A stretch of DNA of 9,178 nt from the NCBI GenBank assembly GCA_016735415.1, contig JAERRP010000365.1, positions 1 to 9,178 on the forward strand, written 5' to 3'. The notes under the pieces are model-generated. The model saw only the letters and a list, made by a program, of their open reading frames with translations. It had not been told where the DNA came from and ran no database searches. This document shows, one piece after another, positions 1 to 8,425 of this stretch (its first letter is position 1; the number at the start of each line of letters is the position of its first letter). The stretch is from Desulfobacterales bacterium. Lineage in GTDB: Bacteria > Desulfobacterota > Desulfobacteria > Desulfobacterales > UBA5852. The position numbers were made by a program, and so were the translations under genes.

Positions 1-20
1 ACAGCCGCTGGCGGATGGGT

Positions 21-33
21 GCCGGCCGCCGGC
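21..33 (-). other. short GC inverted repeat downstream of the last gene
   Basis: GCCGG-CGG-CCGGC read on the minus strand, starting 28 bases after the omega-amidase stop. It could end the transcript, but no U-run follows and the stem is only 5 pairs. The rest of positions 1-60 shows nothing else. Confidence 0.2.
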
Positions 34-60
34 GAGAAATTTCTAAAGGTTCGTGCAAAA

Positions 61-852
61 TTAAATCAGCAATTTTTTACGCGAGCCATAGGTGTCCGCG
101 TCCTTCCAGACGGGGAAAGCTTCCCGGCAGGCTTCCAGATCGTGATGCGACAGTGTCGTCGTGAAGATATCTTCCCGATCTTCACAGTGATAAAGCACCG
201 CTCCCTGGGGATCGATAACGGTGGAGTCCCCCCGGTAGGCCAGACCGTTACCGTCGGTCCCGACACGGTTGACGCCCACGACGCAGCACTGGTTCTCGAT
301 CGCGCGGGCTTTGAGCAGCGCGCGCCAGTGCAACGCCCGCGCTGATGGCCAGTTGGCCACATAGATCGCCAGATCGTAGGCATTGTTGCGATTGCGGCAC
401 CAGACCGGAAAACGCAGATCGTAACAGATGAAGGGCCGCACCCGCCATCCCTTGATCGTCACGGTCAGCAATTCCCGCCCGGCGGCGTAGACCTTGTGCT
501 CCCCGCTCATGCGGAACAAGTGGCGCTTGTCATAGGCGTAAAACTGCCCGTCGGGCTTGACCCACAGCAGACGATTGTAGAGACGGCCGTCTTCACGGAT
601 GATCACGCTGCCGGTCACATCGGCAGCCAGCCGCCGGGCCATTTCCGTCATCCAGCCCAGCGTGGGACCCCGCATGCTTTCCGCCAGGGGACCGGCATTC
701 ATGGTAAAACCGGTGGTGAACATCTCGGGCAAGACCACGAGGTCGGCCGCCCCTTCGGCGGAGGCCAGAACATTATCGAAATAGGCCCGGTTGGCGTCGG
801 GATCCTCCCAGGCCAGGTTGGCCTGAACCAGGGTGACCTTCAGATGCGACAT
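61..852 (-). CDS. yafV: YafV/Nit2-type omega-amidase (carbon-nitrogen hydrolase)
   Basis: Nitrilase-superfamily amidase predicted to hydrolyse 2-oxoglutaramate (and 2-oxosuccinamate) to 2-oxoglutarate (oxaloacetate) plus ammonia in the cytosol. The catalytic triad is visible: Glu43 in LPEMFTTGF, Lys109 in YDKRHLF and Cys143 in ICYDLRFPVW. The stretches YVANWP, HWRALLKARAIENQ and NRVGTDGNG are those I recall from E. coli YafV, and the 263-residue length fits (YafV is about 256). There is no signal peptide or membrane segment. The ATG lies inside the 3' end of the aminotransferase gene: the two overlap by 13 bases in different frames, which suggests translational coupling. It is the last gene of the run. 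The pairing with a YbdL-type transaminase strongly supports omega-amidase over other nitrilase activities. Family assignment is near certain; the exact substrate is inferred from family and context. Confidence 0.93.
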   Translation of the reverse strand: MSHLKVTLVQANLAWEDPDANRAYFDNVLASAEGAADLVVLPEMFTTGFTMNAGPLAESMRGPTLGWMTEMARRLAADVTGSVIIREDGRLYNRLLWVKPDGQFYAYDKRHLFRMSGEHKVYAAGRELLTVTIKGWRVRPFICYDLRFPVWCRNRNNAYDLAIYVANWPSARALHWRALLKARAIENQCCVVGVNRVGTDGNGLAYRGDSTVIDPQGAVLYHCEDREDIFTTTLSHHDLEACREAFPVWKDADTYGSRKKLLI

Positions 853-1982
853 AGCTTTTCAGCCGCCTCCTTCAACGTGGCGTCGTTCTTGGCAAAACAG
901 AAGCGCAACACGCGATGATCGTCCAATTGGTGATAAAACACCGACGGCGGTATGGCCGCCACGCCATGGTCGATCGTCATGCGGCGGGCGAAAACCGTAT
1001 CGGGCTCGTCCGTGATCGCGGCATAGTCCACCATCTGGAAGTAAGTGCCTTCACAGGCCAGCGGACGGAAACGCGACGGTCGGATCAGGGAAAGAAAAAA
1101 ATCTCTTTTCTTCTGATAAAAATCGGATAGTTCCAAGTGATCCGCACGGCTCCCCATGTAATCGGCCAGCGCCATCTGGATCGGCGTGTTGGACGCAAAT
1201 GTCAAATATTGGTGAACTTTGCGCAATTCGGCGCTCATGGCGGCCGGCGCCAGGCAGTAACCGATCTTCCAACCGGTGGCGTGGTAAGTCTCCCCGAACG
1301 AACTGACCACGAAACTGCGGCGGCGCAGTTCCGGGTCGCGGGCCATGCTTTCATGACGGAGGCCGTCGAACAAAATGTGCTCGTAAACCTCGTCGCTGAG
1401 AATCAGGAGATCCGAACCGGCGACAAGTGCTTTTAACTGCGCGATGTCTTGCGGGGCCAGTATGCGGCCGGTGGGATTGTGGGGCGAGTTGAGGATCAGC
1501 AAACGCGTATGGGCGGATACGGCCTTCCGCATCCTGTCCCAGTCCATGCGGTAGCCGGGAAACGTCATGGGAACAAACACCGCCCGGCCACCGTTCAACC
1601 GAACCGCCGGTTCGTAGGCGTCGTAAGCCGGTTCGACGATGATCACCTCGTCCCCGGGCCGCACCACGGCCGTGATAGCCGCATACAAAGCTTCCGTCGC
1701 GCCCGAAGTGACAGTCACTTCGCTTTCCGGATCATAAGCGGCATCATATAAGGCGGCGGTCTTAGCGGCAATCGCTTCCTGCAGAGCGGGAACGCCCGCC
1801 ATCGGCGCATACTGGTTACAGCCTTTCCGCATGTAATGGATCACGCGATCGATCAACGCCGGGCTGACGTCAAAATCCGGGAAGCCCTGAGAAAGATTGA
1901 TGGCGCAGTGCTCGGCCGCCAGCTGCGACATCACGGAAAAAATGGTCAAGCCGATATCGGGTAGTTTGCTGGGTAGTGTCAT
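840..1982 (-). CDS. ybdL: YbdL-type methionine/glutamine aminotransferase (PLP, class I)
   Basis: Fold-type I PLP aminotransferase that transfers an amino group between methionine, glutamine or aromatic amino acids and 2-oxo acids; a likely role is re-amination of 4-methylthio-2-oxobutanoate to methionine. Numbering from the chosen start, Asn169 lies in NSPHNPTG, Asp197 and Tyr200 in LSDEVYEH, the PLP-binding Lys239 in ATGWKIGYC, and the substrate-carboxylate Arg360 in VLRFCFAKND. The N-terminal INLSQGFPDFD and NQYAPMAGV and the stretch KVHQYLTFASNTP are close to E. coli YbdL as I recall it; 380 residues compares with 386. The ATG at 1982 was chosen because an AGAGGA ribosome site sits just upstream and the protein then begins like YbdL. 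A start at 2021 would add 13 residues unlike the family and run into the preceding gene. The upstream gene's stop is 5 bases before this start, and the omega-amidase overlaps its 3' end. Confidence 0.93.
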   Translation of the reverse strand: MTLPSKLPDIGLTIFSVMSQLAAEHCAINLSQGFPDFDVSPALIDRVIHYMRKGCNQYAPMAGVPALQEAIAAKTAALYDAAYDPESEVTVTSGATEALYAAITAVVRPGDEVIIVEPAYDAYEPAVRLNGGRAVFVPMTFPGYRMDWDRMRKAVSAHTRLLILNSPHNPTGRILAPQDIAQLKALVAGSDLLILSDEVYEHILFDGLRHESMARDPELRRRSFVVSSFGETYHATGWKIGYCLAPAAMSAELRKVHQYLTFASNTPIQMALADYMGSRADHLELSDFYQKKRDFFLSLIRPSRFRPLACEGTYFQMVDYAAITDEPDTVFARRMTIDHGVAAIPPSVFYHQLDDHRVLRFCFAKNDATLKEAAEKLCRI

Positions 1983-1987
1983 GGGGG

Positions 1988-2740
1988 TTATTCCTCTTCG
2001 AGGAAAAAACGCCAGGCACAATACCAGTCATCCGGATGCGCATCGGGCGGGCACCCGATACATTCCGTCTTGATCCGGGGATCGAAGGCCCGCGCAAAAT
2101 ATGTGTACTCGACAAGCCCCGCCGATTTACAGGGATAGTCATCCAGGCCTTTGCGTTTGCGGGCCACTTGGCCCCGGCATTCATCCATCCGGAAAATAAA
2201 CGCCTGCGGGCCGTCGTCTTCGAAGGACTGGCGGTTGATCCGTCCGTAAACCCTGAAATTGAGCGCCTGTCTCAGGCCTTCCAGGCCTGGCGCCAGTTCG
2301 GATCCCAGGAAGCGACGGATGGACCAGGCCTCGAAGGGCGAGAACTGGGCCCAGCAGGAATCGTTGCAGCGTTTGGCATCATTCATCCCGTGGTTGAATT
2401 CCACCGCCTGAAACCAGACCCCGTCGTTGGCCAGCCAGTTGAAGGCCACGTTGTCCAGCAGAGACTCCAGCGTATCGTCAGGCAGATCCAACAGGGGTTT
2501 GGGCAGTCCGTCTTCCAGCTCGAACCCCAGTGTTTTGCCCAAACGCTTCAACTGAATCCCGAGGCTACGCCGGGACGCCCCTGCCAGAACGTCATAGGCC
2601 TGGTCCGGCGGCAACTGGTGTCGGACTTCACCATACCACATGGCGTAATGCATGATCGTCCGATGGATAAAATCCACCACAAGCCGTGCTTTGTCTTTAT
2701 GCGCCAGATCGTCGATGCCGATTACAGGTTTGGTGGTCAT
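1988..2740 (-). CDS. cysteine-rich cytosolic protein of unknown function (DUF6125 / ATC-hydrolase-like)
   Basis: About 250 residues, soluble, with no signal peptide or membrane helix. I believe it belongs to the conserved 'cytosolic protein' family DUF6125, related to the L-2-amino-thiazoline-4-carboxylate hydrolase-like proteins; this is from memory of its C-terminal pattern and no function is established. The visible hallmark is a set of cysteines, numbered from the chosen start: a CxxxC at 125/129 preceded by an NHGM motif, Cys188 in MDECRGQ, Cys204 in YPCK, a CxxC at 227/230 in ECIGCPPD with nearby HPDDWYC, and Cys241. Such a set could bind zinc or an Fe-S cluster, but that is inference. 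Two starts are possible: ATG at 2740, preceded by GGGGA at 7-base spacing, or ATG at 2773, directly after an in-frame TAG and without a clear ribosome site. I prefer 2740. It ends 5 bases before the aminotransferase start, so it is very probably co-transcribed with the transaminase/amidase pair. Confidence 0.8.
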   Translation of the reverse strand: MTTKPVIGIDDLAHKDKARLVVDFIHRTIMHYAMWYGEVRHQLPPDQAYDVLAGASRRSLGIQLKRLGKTLGFELEDGLPKPLLDLPDDTLESLLDNVAFNWLANDGVWFQAVEFNHGMNDAKRCNDSCWAQFSPFEAWSIRRFLGSELAPGLEGLRQALNFRVYGRINRQSFEDDGPQAFIFRMDECRGQVARKRKGLDDYPCKSAGLVEYTYFARAFDPRIKTECIGCPPDAHPDDWYCAWRFFLEEE

Positions 2741-2833
2741 GGAACCATCCCCAGAGGCGAATTCAACCTCCATCTAATGCCCAATGGCAGCGTTGTGAGA
2801 ATACTCCCGCTGACTTGGCAAGTTTTTGGAAGT

Positions 2834-2847
2834 CCCCCCGGAGGGGG
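2834..2847 (-). other. GC hairpin with UNCG-type tetraloop in intergenic gap
   Basis: Read as minus-strand RNA the bases are CCCCC-UCCG-GGGGG: five G-C pairs closed by a UCCG loop, a member of the very stable C(UNCG)G tetraloop class. It lies 29 bases after the acetoacetyl-CoA synthetase stop and about 90 bases before the start of the cysteine-rich gene. No U-run follows (next come ACUUCC and then an A-run), so it is not a canonical intrinsic terminator. It may stabilise the 3' end of the upstream message, cause partial attenuation, or mark a processing site. The rest of the gap of about 135 bases shows nothing I can support. Confidence 0.4.
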
Positions 2848-2875
2848 TGTCTAAATGCCTTTATGGTGTTTTTCC

Positions 2876-4831
<1,956 letters not shown>

Positions 4832-4872
4832 GCCCGCAACTCCCTTCTACCCGGATGGTGCGCCTTCGGGTT

Positions 4873-5511
4873 TTATTGGTCGTAGAGAACGGCCAGAATC
4901 GTGGTTTGACCTGTCTTGGCGGCGATGAGATGCGGCGTCGTCGACAGATAATAGACGCTGTCCCCCGGGGCAAGTTCGAACGGGTCCTCGGCGATCTGCA
5001 TGACCGCCGTACCTTCCAGAACATAGATGAATTCCTCGCCGTCGTGCACCGAGAGTTCACCCTGGGGGTTTTCCTCCAGCGTGACCAGCAGGGCTTCCAT
5101 GTGACGGCCCTGGACCTCGGGGGCCAGGCTTTTGTAGGTGTAAAGCTTCTGGGTGCCGGCCTTGCCCGTGGAGCGCGAAACGGTCTTCTGCTCCTGCTTG
5201 CGGGTAATGGCGTAGAGCCGGTCGCCGACCCCGGACACCAGGCGGCCGAAGGCACTGTCCAGGGCCTTGGAAAGTTTGATGGCCGTGCCCAGTTGCGGGT
5301 AGACCTCCTGCTTTTCGATCTGGTCCAGCAGTGTTTCCTCGAAGCCGGTCAGGTTGGAGAGATCTTCCAGCGTGAGGCCCTTGGATTCCCGCAGGAGCCG
5401 TACGCGATCGCCGATCTCCTCGGTTCCCTCCTTGGCGGGCGCGTCGATCTTGCCCGTCAAATCCTCAAAATAATCCACATTGATGTGCGGTTTGTCGTCT
5501 TTGCTTTTCAT
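4873..5511 (-). CDS. XRE-type HTH-cupin transcriptional regulator
   Basis: A 212-residue cytosolic DNA-binding regulator with two domains. An XRE/Cro-type helix-turn-helix spans about residues 33-88 (IGDRVRLLRESKGLTLEDLS, then GFEETLLDQIE and the family-typical QLGTAIKLSKAL). A C-terminal cupin barrel spans about 134-211, with first motif HDGEEFIYVLEG (156-167) and second motif PGDSVYYLSTTPH (182-194). His156, Glu160 and His194 could coordinate a metal, but the usual second His of HxH is absent, as in many HTH-cupin regulators, so the pocket may bind a small ligand instead. The N-terminal 30 residues are polar and charged. AAGGGG precedes the ATG. It lies inside the catabolic run, 45 bases after the lyase gene and 41 bases before aacS, so it probably controls this cluster in response to a pathway acid or thioester. 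Ligand and direction of control cannot be read from the sequence. Confidence 0.9.
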   Translation of the reverse strand: MKSKDDKPHINVDYFEDLTGKIDAPAKEGTEEIGDRVRLLRESKGLTLEDLSNLTGFEETLLDQIEKQEVYPQLGTAIKLSKALDSAFGRLVSGVGDRLYAITRKQEQKTVSRSTGKAGTQKLYTYKSLAPEVQGRHMEALLVTLEENPQGELSVHDGEEFIYVLEGTAVMQIAEDPFELAPGDSVYYLSTTPHLIAAKTGQTTILAVLYDQ

Positions 5512-5556
5512 GGATCACCCCTTGATAGTGGTCGACAACCGTGTGACTGTTCGCCC

Positions 5557-6729
5557 TTATTCCTTCCGACGCAGATGTTCCGGAAGAACCGCCTGGCCCT
5601 CCCAATCCGCGGGCAGCTTCAGGCCCGGGGCTTCGCCCAGTCGCGTTTTGACCTTCTGCAGACCGGGCCGGGCAAATTCGGGATGCCCCTCTTTGAGGGT
5701 TCTTCCGTTGATGACCGCTTCGCTGCGCAGCCGGTGTCCGACCGCACGCTCGATCTGACGGCCGAGCCAGAGCACCCGGTCGACGTCATAGCCGTGTTCG
5801 ATACCCATTTCGTCAATTTGTACCAGTGTATCCTCGAAGCATACAAGCCCCACGTAGCGCGGGTCCTCGTAATAGTATGCGCCCGTGCCCGGCACCGGGC
5901 AATCGTCCAGGAAATTGGCCGGCTGCCCGCCCATTCCCCCCAGGACCCCCTCGTAATGGGTTATGCCGGCCTGCAGGGCCGCCAGGACCGAAGCCGAGGC
6001 CACGCGTTTGGTTTCATGGAAATGGGCGATGTGGACGCTGGTGTCCGGGATTTCATCCAGAATCATGGCAAAATAGCGGTAGACCTCCGGGGCCGAGGCG
6101 CTGCCGTCATGATCAGCGTGTTCGATATCGGAGGCGCCGATCTCCAGAAAGCGCTTGGTGAATTCGACGGCGTCCCTCATGTCGGTGGCGCCCGCGATCG
6201 GGCTGCCCCAGATGGTGCTGACTGTGCCGCACATCTTCATCCCGGCATCCCGGCATTTTTTAATGCAGCGTTCGGCCTCCTTCCAGTAATCCGGCAGGGT
6301 CGTGCCTGAATTCGCAAAATGATGTTCTTCTTCGGTGGAGACCATCATCAGGCAGCGATCGGGGCCAATGCCCCGCTGCCGCAGTTCGATGGCCTGGTCC
6401 ACCGATTTCTCGCGAATCGTTACGACCGTAATGCAGATCTCGTCATAATTGATGCCGCGTTTGGCACACTTACTGCGGAAACGGTCACTGCGCAGGTGGC
6501 CCAGTACCTCTTCGGCGTCGCGGAACTGCGGCATGAGGTAGGTGTTGCCCAGGTTGGTTACCTCGATGTTGCGGCAGCCGGCAAAAATCATTTCCTCGGC
6601 ATAGAAAATCTTGGCCCGGGTGGAGATAAATTTCTCCAGATGCTGAAACCCGTCCCGAACCGTAATATCGCCGATGGTCACTTTCTTCGGCATTCGTGGA
6701 AAAATTTTCCAGTAATCGTATTCCGTCAT
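5557..6729 (-). CDS. HMG-CoA lyase-like metal-dependent TIM-barrel enzyme, catalytic Cys replaced
   Basis: Member of the HMG-CoA lyase / DRE-TIM metallolyase superfamily. The N-terminal MPKKVTIGDITVRDGFQ (residues 13-29) matches the lyase pattern PRDGLQ, with Arg25 and Asp26 as expected catalytic and metal residues. IEVTNLGNTYLMPQFRD (55-71) parallels the second substrate strand, and His236/His238 in HIAHFHET form the HxH metal pair. The loop that in HMG-CoA lyases reads GLGGCPYA is here GGMGGQPA (264-271), so the essential Cys aligns with Gln269; a nearby Cys277 in DDCPVPG might substitute. At 390 residues it exceeds bacterial HMG-CoA lyases (about 300): it has an insertion after the loop and a C-terminal extension of some 60 residues. 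An excellent AAAGGAGG lies 8 bases before the ATG. Context suggests cleavage of HMG-CoA or a related 3-hydroxyacyl-CoA to acetoacetate plus an acyl-CoA. Another aldolase/lyase or Claisen-type reaction remains possible. Confidence 0.82.
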   Translation of the reverse strand: MTEYDYWKIFPRMPKKVTIGDITVRDGFQHLEKFISTRAKIFYAEEMIFAGCRNIEVTNLGNTYLMPQFRDAEEVLGHLRSDRFRSKCAKRGINYDEICITVVTIREKSVDQAIELRQRGIGPDRCLMMVSTEEEHHFANSGTTLPDYWKEAERCIKKCRDAGMKMCGTVSTIWGSPIAGATDMRDAVEFTKRFLEIGASDIEHADHDGSASAPEVYRYFAMILDEIPDTSVHIAHFHETKRVASASVLAALQAGITHYEGVLGGMGGQPANFLDDCPVPGTGAYYYEDPRYVGLVCFEDTLVQIDEMGIEHGYDVDRVLWLGRQIERAVGHRLRSEAVINGRTLKEGHPEFARPGLQKVKTRLGEAPGLKLPADWEGQAVLPEHLRRKE

Positions 6730-6737
6730 GGGGTCAT

Positions 6738-6745
6738 CCTCCTTT
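6738..6745 (-). promoter_or_regulatory. strong ribosome binding site of the lyase-like gene
   Basis: AAAGGAGG read on the minus strand, 8 bases before the ATG ending at 6729. It is the best Shine-Dalgarno match in the window and fixes that start, suggesting high or independent translation after the 62-base gap. Confidence 0.75.
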
Positions 6746-6750
6746 ATTGT

Positions 6751-6780
6751 ATTCTACACGGCAGTTCTAGTTTGTGTCCC
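6751..6780 (-). promoter_or_regulatory. possible weak sigma70-like promoter before the lyase-like gene
   Basis: On the minus strand GGGACA (6780-6775) and TAGAAT (6756-6751) are separated by 18 bases, matching 4/6 and 5/6 of the -35 and -10 consensus. Transcription would begin only a few bases before the ribosome site, which is tight. It lies in the 62-base gap between the carboxyltransferase and lyase genes and could give internal transcription of lyase-regulator-aacS. The match is weak and could be chance. Confidence 0.2.
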
Positions 6781-6791
6781 ATCTGTCCATG

Positions 6792-8420
6792 TTAAAAACG
6801 GAAATTGCCGAAGGCCGGCGGCCCGATCTCCCGCAACAGGCTGTCCTCGAAGGCCATGGCCAGCCAGTCGCGCATCTCCGTGAACTTCAGCACGCGATCG
6901 CTGAGCAGGCGGGCGCCGCAATAAAAGGGGTGCGCCTCACCGTCGTACTTGCTGATCATCTTCTCGCTGAAGGCCTGCTTTTCGTTTTCACTCATGGTGT
7001 TGCCCCGGGCCTTGTGCTTGCGTTCTTCGATGGAAAGCAGCACCCCGGCAGCACTGCGCCCACTCATGACCGAGGTCCGCGACCGCATGCTGTGGAAGAG
7101 AAAATGCGGCCGGTAGGCCCGTCCGCACATTCCGTAGTTGGCGGCCCCGTTGTCCGGTCCGATCACCAGCTGGATCCGCGGCACCTGGGCGCAGGAAACC
7201 GCCCGCACCATGTCGGAGCCGTACTTGCCGATGCCCATGTGTTCCGAATCGGAGCCCACCATATAGCCCGGCGAACTCTGGATAAATAGCAGGGGAATCT
7301 TCTCCTGGCTGCAGCGCACGATCCACTCGGTGGCCTTGCGGGCCGCTTCCACGAAAATAATACCGGCCGCGTTGGAGGCGATCACCCCCACCGGAATTCG
7401 CTTGATGCGCATTTTGCCGGCCACAATGTTGTCGCCGCGGCCCGGGGCATAGTTCTGTTTGTATTCGGAGAACATGCTGTCGTCCGCCAGGCACTGCAGC
7501 ACCGTGCGCATGTCGATTCCCTGGTGGATGGTCGCGGGTAGAAGATCATAAAGGCTGTCGGCCGGCACGCTCGGTGGTCGTTCTTCGAAACGCTGGATTC
7601 GGATCTGCTGGGGCATTTCCAGGCAGAGGATTTCCCGCACGCGGGCGATGGCCTCGTCCTGGCTGGTGCAGAAATGATCGGCCCCGCCGGAAACCTGGGT
7701 ATGCACGCGTGCCCCGCCCAGATCTTCGGCCGAAATGACTTCGCCGGTGGCCATTTTGACCAGCGGCGGCCCGCCCAGAAAAGAATAGGCCTTCTGATCG
7801 ATCATGACGGACTGACAGGCCATAAAAACGATATAGGCCCCCCCGGCGGTGTTGCCCCCGGTACTCAGGGTGATCTGCTTGAGACCCATGGCCGACATGC
7901 GGGCCATATTGTAGAACATGGAGCCGAAATGCTGGTCATCCGGGAAGACCTCGGCCTGCATGGGCAGAAAGGCGCCGCCGCTGTCGGCGATGTAGACGCA
8001 GTTCAGCCCGCAGCGCTCGGCGACGGCCTGGGCGCGCATATGCTTCTTCAGAGTGATGGGGAAATAGGTGCCGGCCTTGACCCGGCTGTCGTTGGCGAAA
8101 ATCATGGTCCAGTTGTTGTAGATCTTGCCGATGCCGGTGACGAGACCGCCGCAGGGGACGTCCTCGACGCCCGGGTAGCCCATTCCGAAGCCGGCAATGC
8201 GGCTCAGTTCGAAAAATTCCGTACCGGGATCGATCAGCATGCTGATCAACTCCCGCACCGGCCGTTTGCCCTGTCCCGCCAGACGGTCTACCGCCTTTTG
8301 CCCTCCGGGCCACATGGCCAGTTGGACCAACTGGTCCAGTCGTTGTTCTTCGCCCAGCCAGAAGGCCCGGTTGTTGTCGGCCTGCGCGCCGGCAGCGGGT
8401 GCTGTGGTCGTATCAGTCAT
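6792..8420 (-). CDS. acyl-CoA carboxylase carboxyltransferase subunit (methylcrotonyl-CoA carboxylase beta type)
   Basis: Carboxyltransferase of the biotin-dependent acyl-CoA carboxylase/decarboxylase family, which moves CO2 between carboxybiotin and an acyl-CoA. It has the two crotonase-like halves. In the first are FANDSRVKAGTYFPITLKKH, IADSGGAFLPMQAEVFPDD, NTAGGAYI and FLGGPPLVKMATGEVISAED, all closest to methylcrotonyl-CoA carboxylase beta (MccB/LiuB). In the second are PVGVIASNAAGIIF, SPGYMVG, NGAANYGMCGRAYRP and a C-terminal SDRVLKFTEMRDWLAMAF. It departs from the usual MCC forms at GSCTAGGAYVP, ITGFMVG and GSFGAGNYGMCGRAY, so a related substrate or a glutaconyl-CoA decarboxylase-type role is possible. 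Start: AAAGGAG lies 10 bases before the ATG at 8420 but only 1 base before the ATG at 8429, so 8420 is preferred (542 residues, versus 545). The hydratase stop is 5 bases upstream, so the two are coupled. The biotin carboxylase partner is not in the window. Confidence 0.88.
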   Translation of the reverse strand: MTDTTTAPAAGAQADNNRAFWLGEEQRLDQLVQLAMWPGGQKAVDRLAGQGKRPVRELISMLIDPGTEFFELSRIAGFGMGYPGVEDVPCGGLVTGIGKIYNNWTMIFANDSRVKAGTYFPITLKKHMRAQAVAERCGLNCVYIADSGGAFLPMQAEVFPDDQHFGSMFYNMARMSAMGLKQITLSTGGNTAGGAYIVFMACQSVMIDQKAYSFLGGPPLVKMATGEVISAEDLGGARVHTQVSGGADHFCTSQDEAIARVREILCLEMPQQIRIQRFEERPPSVPADSLYDLLPATIHQGIDMRTVLQCLADDSMFSEYKQNYAPGRGDNIVAGKMRIKRIPVGVIASNAAGIIFVEAARKATEWIVRCSQEKIPLLFIQSSPGYMVGSDSEHMGIGKYGSDMVRAVSCAQVPRIQLVIGPDNGAANYGMCGRAYRPHFLFHSMRSRTSVMSGRSAAGVLLSIEERKHKARGNTMSENEKQAFSEKMISKYDGEAHPFYCGARLLSDRVLKFTEMRDWLAMAFEDSLLREIGPPAFGNFRF

Positions 8421-8425
8421 AGCGG

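Noticed and set aside
1983..2021. Longer aminotransferase start at 2021
   Set aside because: It adds 13 residues unlike YbdL and overlaps the preceding gene, whereas the ATG at 1982 has its own AGAGGA and a family-like N-terminus.
2741..2875. Promoter in the gap before the cysteine-rich gene (TTGCCA with a -10 at 17 bases)
   Set aside because: The -10 candidate TCACAA matches the consensus poorly, so I could not support a promoter, although one is plausible here.
4832..4872. ACCCG...CGGGT inverted repeat after the regulator gene as a terminator
   Set aside because: Five pairs with a 13-base loop and no U-run; too weak to support termination between the regulator and aacS.
5512..5556. GTCGAC palindrome and surrounding partial symmetry before the HTH-cupin gene, considered as its operator
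   Set aside because: The symmetric arms are only three bases long outside a six-base palindrome, which is expected by chance; no second copy was seen near other starts.
4855..6309. Long plus-strand open frame of 484 codons
   Set aside because: It is antisense to the HTH-cupin and lyase genes, both of which have clear family motifs and ribosome sites. High GC commonly leaves such shadow frames open, and its translation shows no recognisable domain.
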